From Aquabacterium sp. J223 (GTDB lineage Bacteria; Pseudomonadota; Gammaproteobacteria; Burkholderiales; Burkholderiaceae_C), in assembly GCF_024666615.1 (NCBI RefSeq), contig NZ_CP088297.1, positions 4,568,501 through 4,632,500 on the forward strand: a stretch of DNA of 64,000 nucleotides, in the 5' to 3' direction. The first letter of the stretch is position 1, and each line of letters opens with the position of its first letter. Both the position numbers and the translations under genes were made by a program. This document shows, piece after piece, positions 9,572 to 19,335 of this stretch. Below the pieces are notes generated by a model. That model made no database searches, was not told where the DNA came from, and worked only from the letters and a program-made list of their open reading frames with translations.

Positions 9572-10747
9572 TTGAGCCTGGCGACCCGCTGCGCCGCCTG
9601 CGGCACCGTGTTCCGGGTCGTCGAGGACCAGCTCAAGGTGTCGGACGGCTGGGTGCGCTGCGGCCGCTGCGGCGAGATCTTCAACGCCCGCGAAAGCGTG
9701 TTCGACCTGGAGCGCGATGTGCCGCCGCCCTGGAGCGGCTCACGGCCGGCGGGGCTCGGGCCACTGGTGACGGCGCCGGCAGCCGACACCGCCGCGGTGC
9801 CGCCTCCATCACAGGCGCCGGCCGGTTCGGCGGCGGCGGGGCTGGACGATGGCGCAGCGCCGATCGCGCCGCCGCCGCGCACGACGTCGACGTGGCCGGC
9901 CGTGCCGGCGGGCGGAACGGAAGGCGCGCCCACCGCGGCGCGACCGGCGCCCCCGGCCACGCCGCGAGACCCCGAACTGGCCCACCTGCTGCGCGACGGC
10001 CCGCTGCTGATGCGCCGCTCGGCCGACGAGGACGCGTCGGCCCCTGCCGTGACCGGGAACGAGGCGGACGGCGAGGACGACGACGGCAGCGGCTTCGCGC
10101 ATGCGCGCTTCAACGTCGACCTGGTCGACGGCCTGCCGCCGCCGCCGTCGGCACCGGTGCCGCTGCAGGCCGCTGCGCCCCGGCCGCAGCCCGCGCCGGC
10201 CCCACGGCCCGCGCCCCCGGTGCTCGACGACGAGGCGCCCACCTTCGTGCGCCAGGCCGAAAGCGTCGAGCGCTGGCAGCGCCCGCAGGTGCGTGCCGGT
10301 CTGGTGGCGGCGTCGCTGCTGTTGGCGCTGCTGCTGCTCGGCCAGCTAGCCTGGCACGGCCGCGGCTGGCTGGCCGCCCATGCACCGGGCGCGGAGCCGC
10401 TGCTGCAGTCGCTGTGCGGCGTCGCCGGCTGCACGCTGCCGCCGGTGCGCCGGCTGGACGGCCTGGTCGTCGACACCAGCGCGCTGGTGCAGGCCGGCGC
10501 CCCGGACCGCTACCGCCTGACCCTCGTGCTGCGCAACCGGCTGGACCTGGCGGTGGCGCTGCCCTCCGTCGAGCTGGCGCTGACCGACAGCCAGGGCGAC
10601 CTGGTGGCGCGAAAGGTGCTGACGCTGGCCGAGCTCGGGGCGACCGAGCCGCGCATCGCCGCCCGCAGCGACCTTTCGCTGCAGGCGGTGGTCGGCGTCG
10701 ACGGCGCCAAGGTCGCCGGCTACACCGTCGAGATCTTCTACCCCTGA
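9572..10747 (+). CDS. Zinc-ribbon and DUF3426 membrane protein
   Basis: About 391 residues from a TTG start. The N-terminus carries a zinc ribbon, CAACGTVFRV followed by WVRCGRCGEIFNA, typical of the MJ0042/zinc_ribbon_5 family. A long Ala/Pro-rich low-complexity region (about 50-220) leads to one membrane segment (about 240-262, LVAASLLLALLLLGQLAW). The C-terminal part is a DUF3426 domain facing the periplasm. A start further upstream is possible in frame, but homologous proteins begin close to the zinc ribbon. Function is unknown. Confidence 0.85.
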   Translation: MSLATRCAACGTVFRVVEDQLKVSDGWVRCGRCGEIFNARESVFDLERDVPPPWSGSRPAGLGPLVTAPAADTAAVPPPSQAPAGSAAAGLDDGAAPIAPPPRTTSTWPAVPAGGTEGAPTAARPAPPATPRDPELAHLLRDGPLLMRRSADEDASAPAVTGNEADGEDDDGSGFAHARFNVDLVDGLPPPPSAPVPLQAAAPRPQPAPAPRPAPPVLDDEAPTFVRQAESVERWQRPQVRAGLVAASLLLALLLLGQLAWHGRGWLAAHAPGAEPLLQSLCGVAGCTLPPVRRLDGLVVDTSALVQAGAPDRYRLTLVLRNRLDLAVALPSVELALTDSQGDLVARKVLTLAELGATEPRIAARSDLSLQAVVGVDGAKVAGYTVEIFYP

Positions 10748-10759
10748 CGAAAGAACCCC

Positions 10760-11671
10760 ATGCCGGCCCTGATCTGCGGCTCACTCGCCTTCGACACCAT
10801 CACAACCTTCCCCGGCCGCTTCGCGCAGCAGATCCTGCCCGAGCAGGTGCACATCCTGAACGTGTCCTTCCTCGTGCCGACGCTGCGCCGGGAGTTCGGC
10901 GGCTGCGCCGGCAACATCGCCTACAGCCTGCACCAGCTCGGCGGTCAGGCGGTGGTGCTGGCCGCCCTCGGCAACGACGGCGGCGACTACCTGACGCGGC
11001 TGCAGGCCTGGGGGGCGGACACCAGCTGCGTGCGGCGTGACGGCGGCACCTACACCGCCCAGGCCATCATCATCACCGACACCGACAACAACCAGATCAC
11101 CGCCTTCCACCCGGGCGCGATGCAGAACGCGCACCTGACGGCGGTGCCGCCGCGGGCCGACCTGAAGATCGCCATCGTCGCCCCCGACGGACGCGACGCC
11201 ATGCTGCTGCACGCCGAGCAGCTGCACGCCGCCGGCATCCCCTTCATCTTCGACCCCGGCCAGGGCCTGCCGATGTTCGACGGCGAGGAACTCAAGCGCT
11301 TCGTCGGCCGGGCCACCTGGGTCGCGCTGAACGACTACGAGGCGCGCATGCTGTGCGAGCGCACCGGCTGGAGCCTGCAGGCGCTGTCGCAGCAGCCCCA
11401 CCTGCGCGGCGTGGTGGTGACGCTCGGCGCCGACGGCTGCGAGGTGTGGGAGCAGGGCCAGCGCACCGCGGTGGCCGGCGTCAAGGCCGAGGCGGTGGTC
11501 GACCCGACCGGCTGCGGCGACGCCTTCCGCGCCGCCCTGCTCTATGGCCTGGAGCGCGGCTGGCCGCTGCAGCGCTGCGTGGCGCTGGGCAACCGCATCG
11601 GCGCGATCAAGATCGCCAGCGCCGGCCCGCAGAACCACACGCTGGACCGCGCGGCGCTGGGCGTCGACTGA
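10760..11671 (+). CDS. PfkB-family carbohydrate/nucleoside kinase
   Basis: 303 residues of the ribokinase/PfkB fold. The N-terminal [11 protein letters not shown], the GG motif [12 protein letters not shown] and the catalytic anion-hole motif [13 protein letters not shown] are all present; the usual DTxGAGD is here DPTGCGD. The protein resembles the adenosine kinase-like sugar kinases found next to prmA in Burkholderiales. The phosphate acceptor cannot be decided from sequence. It starts 12 bp after the DUF3426 gene. Confidence 0.9.
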   Translation: MPALICGSLAFDTITTFPGRFAQQILPEQVHILNVSFLVPTLRREFGGCAGNIAYSLHQLGGQAVVLAALGNDGGDYLTRLQAWGADTSCVRRDGGTYTAQAIIITDTDNNQITAFHPGAMQNAHLTAVPPRADLKIAIVAPDGRDAMLLHAEQLHAAGIPFIFDPGQGLPMFDGEELKRFVGRATWVALNDYEARMLCERTGWSLQALSQQPHLRGVVVTLGADGCEVWEQGQRTAVAGVKAEAVVDPTGCGDAFRAALLYGLERGWPLQRCVALGNRIGAIKIASAGPQNHTLDRAALGVD

Positions 11672-11691
11672 CCGTCAGGGCCAGGGCCCGG

Positions 11692-11726
11692 AAAAGAAAA
11701 AAGCCCGGCACCTTGCGATGCCGGGC
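11692..11726 (-). terminator. Rho-independent terminator of the H1-like gene
   Basis: A perfect 8-bp stem (GCCCGGCA 11703-11710 with TGCCGGGC 11719-11726) is followed, on the minus strand, by a T-rich run (complement of 11692-11702). It lies 50 bp beyond the H1-like stop codon. No T-run follows on the plus strand, so it serves the minus strand. Confidence 0.85.
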
Positions 11727-11775
11727 CGGGGGGCCGAAGGCGGCCGGCGCCGAGGCGCCGGACAGCCCCGCCCCG

Positions 11776-12276
11776 TCAGGGCTTGTTGCCCGTCGGGAAG
11801 GGCCAGGCCGCGGCCGGGCTCAGCGCCGTCTTGGCCGCCGGCGCAGGCGCCGGCGCGGCCGCGGCGGGCGCAGGGGCTGCAGCAGGGGCCGCAGGCGCAG
11901 TCGGGGTCGGGGCCTTCTTGGCCGCCGCCTTCTTCGCCGCCTTCTTCGCAGGCGCCTTCTTCGCAGCCGCCTTCTTCGCAGGCGCGGCCTTCTTCGCAGC
12001 GGCCTTCTTCGCAGGCGCCTTCTTCGCAGCGGCCTTCTTGGCCGGCGCCTTCTTGGCCGCGACCTTCTTCGCCGGGGCCTTCTTCGCCGCCGCCTTCTTG
12101 GCCGGCGCCTTCTTCGCAGCGACCTTCTTGGCCGGCGCCTTCTTGGCGGCGACCTTCTTGGCCGCGACCTTCTTCGCCGGCGCCTTCTTGGCCGCCACCT
12201 TCTTCGCGGGCGCCTTCTTGGCGGCCACCTTCTTCGCCGGGGCCTTCTTCGCCGCAGCCTTCTTCGCAGTTGCCAT
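11776..12276 (-). CDS. Histone H1-like Lys/Ala/Pro-rich DNA-binding protein
   Basis: 166 residues. Residues 5-122 are an almost uninterrupted series of AAKKAPAKK-type repeats; the rest is an Ala/Pro tail ending in FPTGNKP. Such proteins (HctB/AlgP-like, H1 C-terminal-domain-like) bind DNA through their lysines and are thought to condense the nucleoid or modulate transcription. The ATG at 12276 has an AAGGAG Shine-Dalgarno sequence 7 bp upstream, which favours it over an in-frame ATG six codons earlier. It lies downstream of nrdB on the same strand with a 275-bp gap, where I see only a minor inverted repeat (CCGGCCG/CGGCCGG at 12353-12375). Confidence 0.92.
   Translation of the reverse strand: MATAKKAAAKKAPAKKVAAKKAPAKKVAAKKAPAKKVAAKKVAAKKAPAKKVAAKKAPAKKAAAKKAPAKKVAAKKAPAKKAAAKKAPAKKAAAKKAAPAKKAAAKKAPAKKAAKKAAAKKAPTPTAPAAPAAAPAPAAAAPAPAPAAKTALSPAAAWPFPTGNKP
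11911..12264 (-). repeat. Coding tandem repeat (KKAPAKK/KKVAAKK units)
   Basis: Degenerate repeats of about 15 bases encode alternating AKKAP and [10 protein letters not shown] pentads inside the H1-like gene. Such coding repeats commonly differ in copy number between strains and can also collapse in assembly. Confidence 0.85.
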
Positions 12277-12551
12277 TTCAATCTCCTTGATCAAGTTGCA
12301 AAGAGCACCGCACCGCTCGAGTCGGCGCGGCGTTTCACCGCCCGGTTGTCGCCCGGCCGTCTTGGCAACGGCCGGTGCACCCCCGGTGTCGGTGAACGGG
12401 GTGGCGAGCCGCCGCGTGCCGCTTCTGGCGTCGGCACATCGGGGCTCGCGGATCTTGATCTCACCGATCGATGGGCTGCGGTGTCGCTCTGGCGGCGGCC
12501 ATCCGGCAGTCGGGGACGTCGATCACGCCCCCGGTCTGGTTCCTTGCGGAA

Positions 12552-13793
12552 TCAGTCCCAGCTCAATGCGCCACCGGACTGGTATTCGATGACGCGGGTT
12601 TCAAAGAAATTGCGCTCCTTCTTGAGGTCGATCATCTCGCTCATCCACGGGAACGGGTTCTCCTCGTTCGGGAAGAGCTCCTCGAGGCCGATCTGCGTCG
12701 CCCGCCGGTTGGCGATGTAGCGCAGGTAGCCCTTGAACATCGAGGCGTTGAGGCCCAGCACGCCGCGCGGCATGGTGTCCTCGGCGTAGCGGTACTCCAG
12801 CTCGACCGCCTTCAGGAACAGCGCCTTGATCTCGGTCTTGAACTCCGCCGTCCACAGGTGCGGGTTCTCCAGCTTGATCTGGTTGATGAGGTCGATGCCG
12901 AAGTTGCAGTGCATCGACTCGTCGCGCAGGATGTACTGGTACTGCTCGGCCGCGCCGGTCATCTTGTTCTGCCGGCCCAGCGCCAGGATCTGCGTGAAGC
13001 CGACGTAGAAGAACAGGCCTTCCATCAGGCAGGCGAAGACGATCAGGCTCTTCAGCAGCGTCTGGTCGTTCTCCGGCGTGCCGGTCTTGAAGTGCGGGTC
13101 CATGATCGCGTCGATGAACGGGATCAGGAACTCGTCCTTCTCGCGGATCGACGAGACCTCGTGGTAGGCGTTGAAGATCTCGCTCTCGTCCAGGCCCAGC
13201 GACTCCACGATGTACTGGTAGGCGTGGGTGTGGATGGCCTCCTCGAAGGCCTGGCGCAGCAGGAACTGCCGGCACTCCGGCGCCGTGATGTGGCGGTAGG
13301 TGCCGAGGGTGATGTTGTTGGCGGCCAGCGAGTCGGCGGTGACGAAGAAGCCGAGGTTGCGCTTGATGACGCGGCGCTCGTCCTCGGTCAGGCCGTTGGG
13401 GTCCTTCCAGAGCGCGATGTCGCGGCTCATGTTCACTTCCTGCGGCATCCAGTGGTTGGCGCAGGTGGCGAGGTACTTCTCCCAGGCCCACTTGTACTTG
13501 AAGGGCACCAGCTGGTTGACGTCGGTCTGGCCGTTGATGATGCGCTTGTCGGCCACGTTGACGCGGCGGCCGCTGGGCGCTTCGGCGGCGGCGACCGGCC
13601 GGGCCGGGGCGGCCGTCACCGGCACGCTGGACGACACCACCGGCGAGGCGGCGCGGACGGGTTCGGCGACGGGCGGGATCGGAAGCCTTGGCGATTGTTG
13701 GAGAGACACCGACTCGGCCCGGACCGCTTGGGGGGCGCTGTTGGACGGCTTGCGTGGAACGCCTTGATCGACGTCGTCTTCCCAGACCAGCAT
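12552..13793 (-). CDS. nrdB: Class Ia ribonucleoside-diphosphate reductase, beta subunit
   Basis: 413 residues from the ATG at 13793. NrdB houses the diferric-tyrosyl radical cofactor that activates NrdA. Metal-ligand regions are visible: [17 protein letters not shown] and DESMHCNFG. An N-terminal extension of about 80 residues rich in Pro, Ala and Val precedes the conserved core starting at [15 protein letters not shown]; such an extension is longer than in E. coli NrdB. It lies 147 bp downstream of nrdA and is presumably co-transcribed. Confidence 0.96.
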   Translation of the reverse strand: MLVWEDDVDQGVPRKPSNSAPQAVRAESVSLQQSPRLPIPPVAEPVRAASPVVSSSVPVTAAPARPVAAAEAPSGRRVNVADKRIINGQTDVNQLVPFKYKWAWEKYLATCANHWMPQEVNMSRDIALWKDPNGLTEDERRVIKRNLGFFVTADSLAANNITLGTYRHITAPECRQFLLRQAFEEAIHTHAYQYIVESLGLDESEIFNAYHEVSSIREKDEFLIPFIDAIMDPHFKTGTPENDQTLLKSLIVFACLMEGLFFYVGFTQILALGRQNKMTGAAEQYQYILRDESMHCNFGIDLINQIKLENPHLWTAEFKTEIKALFLKAVELEYRYAEDTMPRGVLGLNASMFKGYLRYIANRRATQIGLEELFPNEENPFPWMSEMIDLKKERNFFETRVIEYQSGGALSWD

Positions 13794-13896
13794 GTGGATG
13801 GACTTCCTGTGAATTGAATTATCTGAGTGTTGTGTGCGAACACCAAGCATTTGCGATGCCTTGACACCCCGCTTCGTTGCGAGCCTGCATCGAATG

Positions 13897-13924
13897 CACG
13901 GTCTTGCGCGCCGGCAAGACCGTG
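13897..13924 (-). other. Stem-loop between nrdA and nrdB
   Basis: ACGGTCTTGC (13898-13907) and GCAAGACCGT (13914-13923) form a perfect 10-bp stem, extended by one C-G pair, with a 6-base loop. There is no following T-run, so it is not a classical terminator. It may tune the nrdA:nrdB ratio or mRNA stability; that is inference. Confidence 0.6.
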
Positions 13925-13940
13925 TGGCGCACGCGCAGCG

Positions 13941-16850
13941 TCACTGGCAGGCTTCGCAACCGGGGTCGTCGATGGCGCAGAACTTGATGTCGGAAGCCGG
14001 CTCCGCGGCCGCGGCCGCACGCACCTGCGCCGCCGCCGCGTCGAGCGCCGAGGCGCCGCGCGTGCCGCCGCCGGTGGCGCCGCTCACCGCGTTCAACGAG
14101 CCGGCCTTGACCGTGCTCATCTCGACGTGCGAGGCGCTCTTGGTGCGCAGGTAGTAGGTGGTCTTCAGGCCGCGCGTCCACGCCAGCTTGTAGGTGTCGT
14201 CCAGCTTCTTGCCGGAGGCGCCGGCGATGTAGATGTTCAGGCTCTGCGCCTGGTCGATCCACTTCTGGCGGCGCGAGGCGGCCTCGACCAGCCACTCGGC
14301 CTCGACCTCGAAGGCGGTGGCGTAGAGCTGCTTCAGCTCGCCGGGCACCCGGTCGATCGCCCACAGCGAGCCCTGGAAGTGCTTCAGGTCCATGACCATG
14401 ATGTCGTCCCAGAGGCCCAGCTTCTTCAGGTCGCGCACCAGGTACTCGTTGATGACGGTGAACTCGCCGGACAGGTTGGACTTGACCGACAGGTTGCCGA
14501 ACGACGGCTCGATCGACGCGTCGACGCCGATGATGTTGGAGATGGTGGCCGTCGGCGCGATGGCGATGCAGTTCGAGTTGCGCATGCCGTGCTGCGCGAT
14601 GCGGCCGCGCAGCGCGTCCCAGTCCATCGACGTCGAGCGGTCCACGTCGACGTAGCCGCCGCGCTGCTCGGCCAGCAGGTCGAGCGAGTCGATCGGCAGG
14701 ATGCCGCGGTCCCACAGGCTGCCGCGGTAGCTGGAGTAGCGGCCGCGCTCCTCGGCCAGCTCGGTCGACGCCCAGTAGGCGTGGTAGCACACGGCCTCCA
14801 TCGAGCGGTCGGCGAATTCCACCGCCGCCGCGCTGGCGTAGGGCACCCGCAGCTGGTACAGGCAGTCCTGGAAGCCCATGATCCCCAGGCCGACCGGGCG
14901 GTGGCGCAGGTTGGAGTCGCGCGCCTTCTTCACCGCGTAGTAGTTGATGTCGATCACGTTGTCGAGCATCCGCATCGCGGTGGAGACGGTCTTCTTCAGC
15001 TTCGCCTGGTCGATCTGGCCGTCCTTCAGGTGCTGCGCCAGGTTCACCGAGCCGAGGTTGCACACCGCGATCTCGTTGTCGCTGGTGTTCAGGGTGATCT
15101 CGGTGCACAGGTTGCTGCTGTGCACCACGCCGACGTGCTGCTGCGGGCTGCGCACGTTGCAGGCGTCCTTGAAGGTGATCCAGGGGTGGCCGGTCTCGAA
15201 CAGCATCGAGAGCATGCGGCGCCACAGGTCCTTGGCCGGGATCTTCTTGAACAGCTTGATCTCGCCGCGCTCGGCCTTGGCCTCGTAGGCGGTGTAGGCG
15301 GCCTCGAAGTCCTTGCCGAACTTGTCGTGCAGGTCCGGGCAGGTGCTGGGCGAGAACAGCGTCCACTCGCCGCCCTCCATCACCCGCTTCATGAACAGGT
15401 CGGGCACCCAGTTCGCGGTGTTCATGTCGTGCGTGCGCCGGCGGTCGTCGCCGGTGTTCTTGCGCAGTTCCAGGAACTCCTCGATGTCCAGGTGCCAGGT
15501 CTCCAGGTAGGCGCAGACCGCGCCCTTGCGCTTGCCGCCCTGGTTGACCGCCACCGCGGTGTCGTTGACCACCTTGAGGAACGGCACCACGCCCTGGCTC
15601 TTGCCGTTGGTGCCCTTGATGTAGGAGCCGAGCGCGCGCACCCGGGTCCAGTCGTTGCCCAGGCCGCCGGCAAATTTCGACAGCAGCGCGTTCTCCTTCA
15701 GCGCCTCGTAGATGCCGTCCAGGTCGTCGGCCACCGTCGTCAGGTAGCACGACGACAGCTGGCTGCGGCGGGTGCCGCTGTTGAAGAGGGTCGGCGTCGA
15801 GCTCATGAAGTCGAAGCTGGACAGCACGTCGTAGAACTCGATCGCACGCGCCTCGCGGTCGATCTCGCCCAGCGCCAGGCCCATCGCCACCCGCATGAAG
15901 AAGGCCTGCGGCAGCTCGATGCGCTGCTCGTCGATGTGCAGGAAGTAGCGGTCGTACAGCGTCTGCAGGCCAAGGTAGTCGAACTGCAGGTCGCGCTCGG
16001 GCTTCAGCGCCGCGCCCAGGCGGGCGAGGTCGAACTGCAGCAGCTTGTCGTCCAGCAGTTCGGCCTGCACACCCTTCTTGATGAACCCGGGGAAGTACTC
16101 GGCGTAACGATCGGCCATCTCGGCCTGCACCGCCTCCTCGCCCAGGATCTCCTTGCGGATGGTGTGCAGCAGCAGCCGCGCCGTGGCGCGGGTGTAGCCG
16201 GGGTCCTTCTCGATCAGCGTGCGCGCGGCCAGGATGGCGGCCTTGTAAACCTCGTCCAGCGGCACGCCGTCGTACAGGTTGCGACGGGTCTCCGCCAGGA
16301 TGGGCTGCGGCTTGACCTCGTCGCCCAGGCCGGCGCAGGCCGACTCCACCAGCGCCTGCAGCCGGCGCTCGTCCAGCGGCACGCGCTGGCCGCCGTCGGT
16401 GACGAAGAGCTGCGGGGCCGCCGCGGCCGGCGCCTCGCCCTGCCGGGCGCGCTCCTGCGCACGGCGCTCCCGGTACAGCACGTAGGCACGGGCCACCTCG
16501 TGGTGGCCGCCGCGCATCAGGCCGAGCTCGACCTGGTCCTGCACGTCTTCAATGTGGAAGGTGCCGCCGCCCGGACGCGAGCGCAGCAGCGCGCGCACCA
16601 CCGACTCGGTCAGCCCGTCGACGGTCTCGCGCACGCTGGCCGACGCCGCGCCCTGCGTGCCATGCACCGCGAGGAAGGCCTTCATCAGCGCGACGGCGAT
16701 CTTGCTGGGCTCGAAGGAGACGACCGCGCCGTTGCGGCGAATGATCTGGTAGCCGTGGTAGGCGCTGCGGGCACCACGTGACGGGTCGGAGGCCGGCGTG
16801 GCGATGAGCGGGGCGGATTCGGTGCTGCGCGAGAGGTCGGCGGTCTGCAT
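13941..16850 (-). CDS. nrdA: Class Ia ribonucleoside-diphosphate reductase, alpha subunit
   Basis: 969 residues from the ATG at 16850, which has AAGGA upstream. It reduces ribonucleoside diphosphates to deoxy forms. An ATP-cone (YQIIRRNGAVVSFEPSKIA onward, about residues 30-125) is followed by a second cone-like domain (about 150-240), giving allosteric nucleotide sites. The catalytic core shows SQLSSCYLTT, FSPSTCPDLHD and SNLCTEITLN with active-site cysteines, and the C-terminal GCEACQ is the CxxC shuttle. Two NrdR-type boxes lie about 170-220 bp upstream. Confidence 0.97.
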   Translation of the reverse strand: MQTADLSRSTESAPLIATPASDPSRGARSAYHGYQIIRRNGAVVSFEPSKIAVALMKAFLAVHGTQGAASASVRETVDGLTESVVRALLRSRPGGGTFHIEDVQDQVELGLMRGGHHEVARAYVLYRERRAQERARQGEAPAAAAPQLFVTDGGQRVPLDERRLQALVESACAGLGDEVKPQPILAETRRNLYDGVPLDEVYKAAILAARTLIEKDPGYTRATARLLLHTIRKEILGEEAVQAEMADRYAEYFPGFIKKGVQAELLDDKLLQFDLARLGAALKPERDLQFDYLGLQTLYDRYFLHIDEQRIELPQAFFMRVAMGLALGEIDREARAIEFYDVLSSFDFMSSTPTLFNSGTRRSQLSSCYLTTVADDLDGIYEALKENALLSKFAGGLGNDWTRVRALGSYIKGTNGKSQGVVPFLKVVNDTAVAVNQGGKRKGAVCAYLETWHLDIEEFLELRKNTGDDRRRTHDMNTANWVPDLFMKRVMEGGEWTLFSPSTCPDLHDKFGKDFEAAYTAYEAKAERGEIKLFKKIPAKDLWRRMLSMLFETGHPWITFKDACNVRSPQQHVGVVHSSNLCTEITLNTSDNEIAVCNLGSVNLAQHLKDGQIDQAKLKKTVSTAMRMLDNVIDINYYAVKKARDSNLRHRPVGLGIMGFQDCLYQLRVPYASAAAVEFADRSMEAVCYHAYWASTELAEERGRYSSYRGSLWDRGILPIDSLDLLAEQRGGYVDVDRSTSMDWDALRGRIAQHGMRNSNCIAIAPTATISNIIGVDASIEPSFGNLSVKSNLSGEFTVINEYLVRDLKKLGLWDDIMVMDLKHFQGSLWAIDRVPGELKQLYATAFEVEAEWLVEAASRRQKWIDQAQSLNIYIAGASGKKLDDTYKLAWTRGLKTTYYLRTKSASHVEMSTVKAGSLNAVSGATGGGTRGASALDAAAAQVRAAAAAEPASDIKFCAIDDPGCEACQ

Positions 16851-16963
16851 GCGGGGTCCTTCTTCTGACAATTCAGGCCATGCGGCGGCGGGAGCGGAGC
16901 GTCGACGTCGGTCAGACGACGGCGCACAGGGAGGGTGGGGTCGCGCGCATCGGGGCGCGCGAA

Positions 16964-16972
16964 TGTGGACAA
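16964..16972 (-). promoter_or_regulatory. DnaA-box-like site upstream of nrdA
   Basis: On the minus strand this reads TTGTCCACA, one mismatch from the DnaA box TTATCCACA, about 115 bp upstream of the nrdA start. DnaA control of nrdAB is established in E. coli; here it is only suggested by a single 9-mer. Confidence 0.35.
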
Positions 16973-17021
16973 CCATGTGTAGAAGCCGTGCACCGGGCGT
17001 GGATGGTTCGGGACATCGGGT

Positions 17022-17037
17022 GCACTAGCTATGGTGT
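17022..17037 (-). promoter_or_regulatory. NrdR box 1 upstream of nrdA
   Basis: On the minus strand the 16-mer is ACACCATAGCTAGTGC. It matches the known NrdR consensus acaCwATATaTwGtgt at 12 of 16 positions, including both conserved outer halves. It is paired with a second site 32 bp away. The rest of the 302-bp nrdA-ampD gap contains the DnaA-like site and no gene. Confidence 0.7.
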
Positions 17038-17053
17038 CGAGCAGGGTGAATTT

Positions 17054-17069
17054 ACCCCATATCTAGCGT
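17054..17069 (+). promoter_or_regulatory. NrdR box 2 upstream of nrdA
   Basis: ACCCCATATCTAGCGT matches the NrdR consensus at 11 of 16 positions with an intact central ATAT. Its start is exactly 32 bp from that of box 1, three helical turns, as expected for cooperative NrdR binding to tandem boxes. Confidence 0.65.
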
Positions 17070-17152
17070 TCGCGGGAGATCCGCAACGGAGGTGCGCGTG
17101 CCCGCAACTCCTCTTGACGGCGACCGTCCCCGGCCGCTAAGAGCGGTCTCGT

Positions 17153-17746
17153 TCAGGCGGCGAAGTCGAGGCCGCCTGCGACGCCCGAGGCACCGTGCGA
17201 CGGCCCCAGCGACGCCCGCAACCGGGCCCAGTCGAAGCCCGGTCCGGGGTCGGCCTTGCGGCCCGGCGCGACGTGCTCGTGGCCGGCCACGGCGGCGATG
17301 GGGTACGCCTCGCACAGCGCGCGCGCAAGCGCGGCCAGCGCGTCGTACTGCGCGGGCTCGAAGCGCTCGCCCTCCAGCCCCTCCAGCTCCACGCCGACCG
17401 CGTAGTCGTTGCAGTTGTCGCGGCCGCGCCAGCTCGAGCGCCCCGCATGCCAGGCCCGGTGATCGCAGGAGACGAACTGCAGCGCTTCGCCGTCGCGCCG
17501 GATCACGAAGTGCGACGACACCTGCAGGCCCCGGATCTGCCCGAAGTAAGGGTGCGCGTCCCAGTCCAGCCGGTTGGTGAACAGCTGCTCGATCTGCGGC
17601 CCGCCGTAGACGCCCGGCGGCAGGCTGATCGAGTGCAGCAGCAGCAGGTCGACCGCGACGCCGGCCGGCCGCGGCCCGAAGTTCGGCGACGGCACCGCCC
17701 GCGCGCCGGACCACCAGCCGTCGGTCCAGCCCGTCGACGCGCCCAA
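17153..17746 (-). CDS. ampD: 1,6-anhydro-N-acetylmuramyl-L-alanine amidase
   Basis: 197 residues from a TTG start 2 bp after the pilR stop. AmpD is a cytoplasmic zinc amidase that cleaves anhydromuropeptides during peptidoglycan recycling. Conserved blocks are LLLLHSISLPPG (zinc His), FTNRLDWDAHPYF, SSHFVIRRDG, and the late AGHEHVAPGRKADPGPGFDW containing the second His and Asp ligands. No better start codon is seen, and homologues begin about ten residues before the WW pair. Loss of AmpD often derepresses beta-lactamases elsewhere; no ampC/ampR is visible here. Confidence 0.93.
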   Translation of the reverse strand: MGASTGWTDGWWSGARAVPSPNFGPRPAGVAVDLLLLHSISLPPGVYGGPQIEQLFTNRLDWDAHPYFGQIRGLQVSSHFVIRRDGEALQFVSCDHRAWHAGRSSWRGRDNCNDYAVGVELEGLEGERFEPAQYDALAALARALCEAYPIAAVAGHEHVAPGRKADPGPGFDWARLRASLGPSHGASGVAGGLDFAA

Positions 17747-17748
17747 GG

Positions 17749-19331
<1,583 letters not shown>

Positions 19332-19335
<4 letters not shown>

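Noticed and set aside
11776-12276. Tandem repeats as a CRISPR array or satellite
   Set aside because: The repeats are in frame, encode Lys/Ala/Pro pentads without spacers, and have a clear start, ribosome-binding site and terminator.
17101-17152. Terminator after ampD (CCGCT-AAG-AGCGG)
   Set aside because: The stem is only 5 bp and lacks a T-tract.
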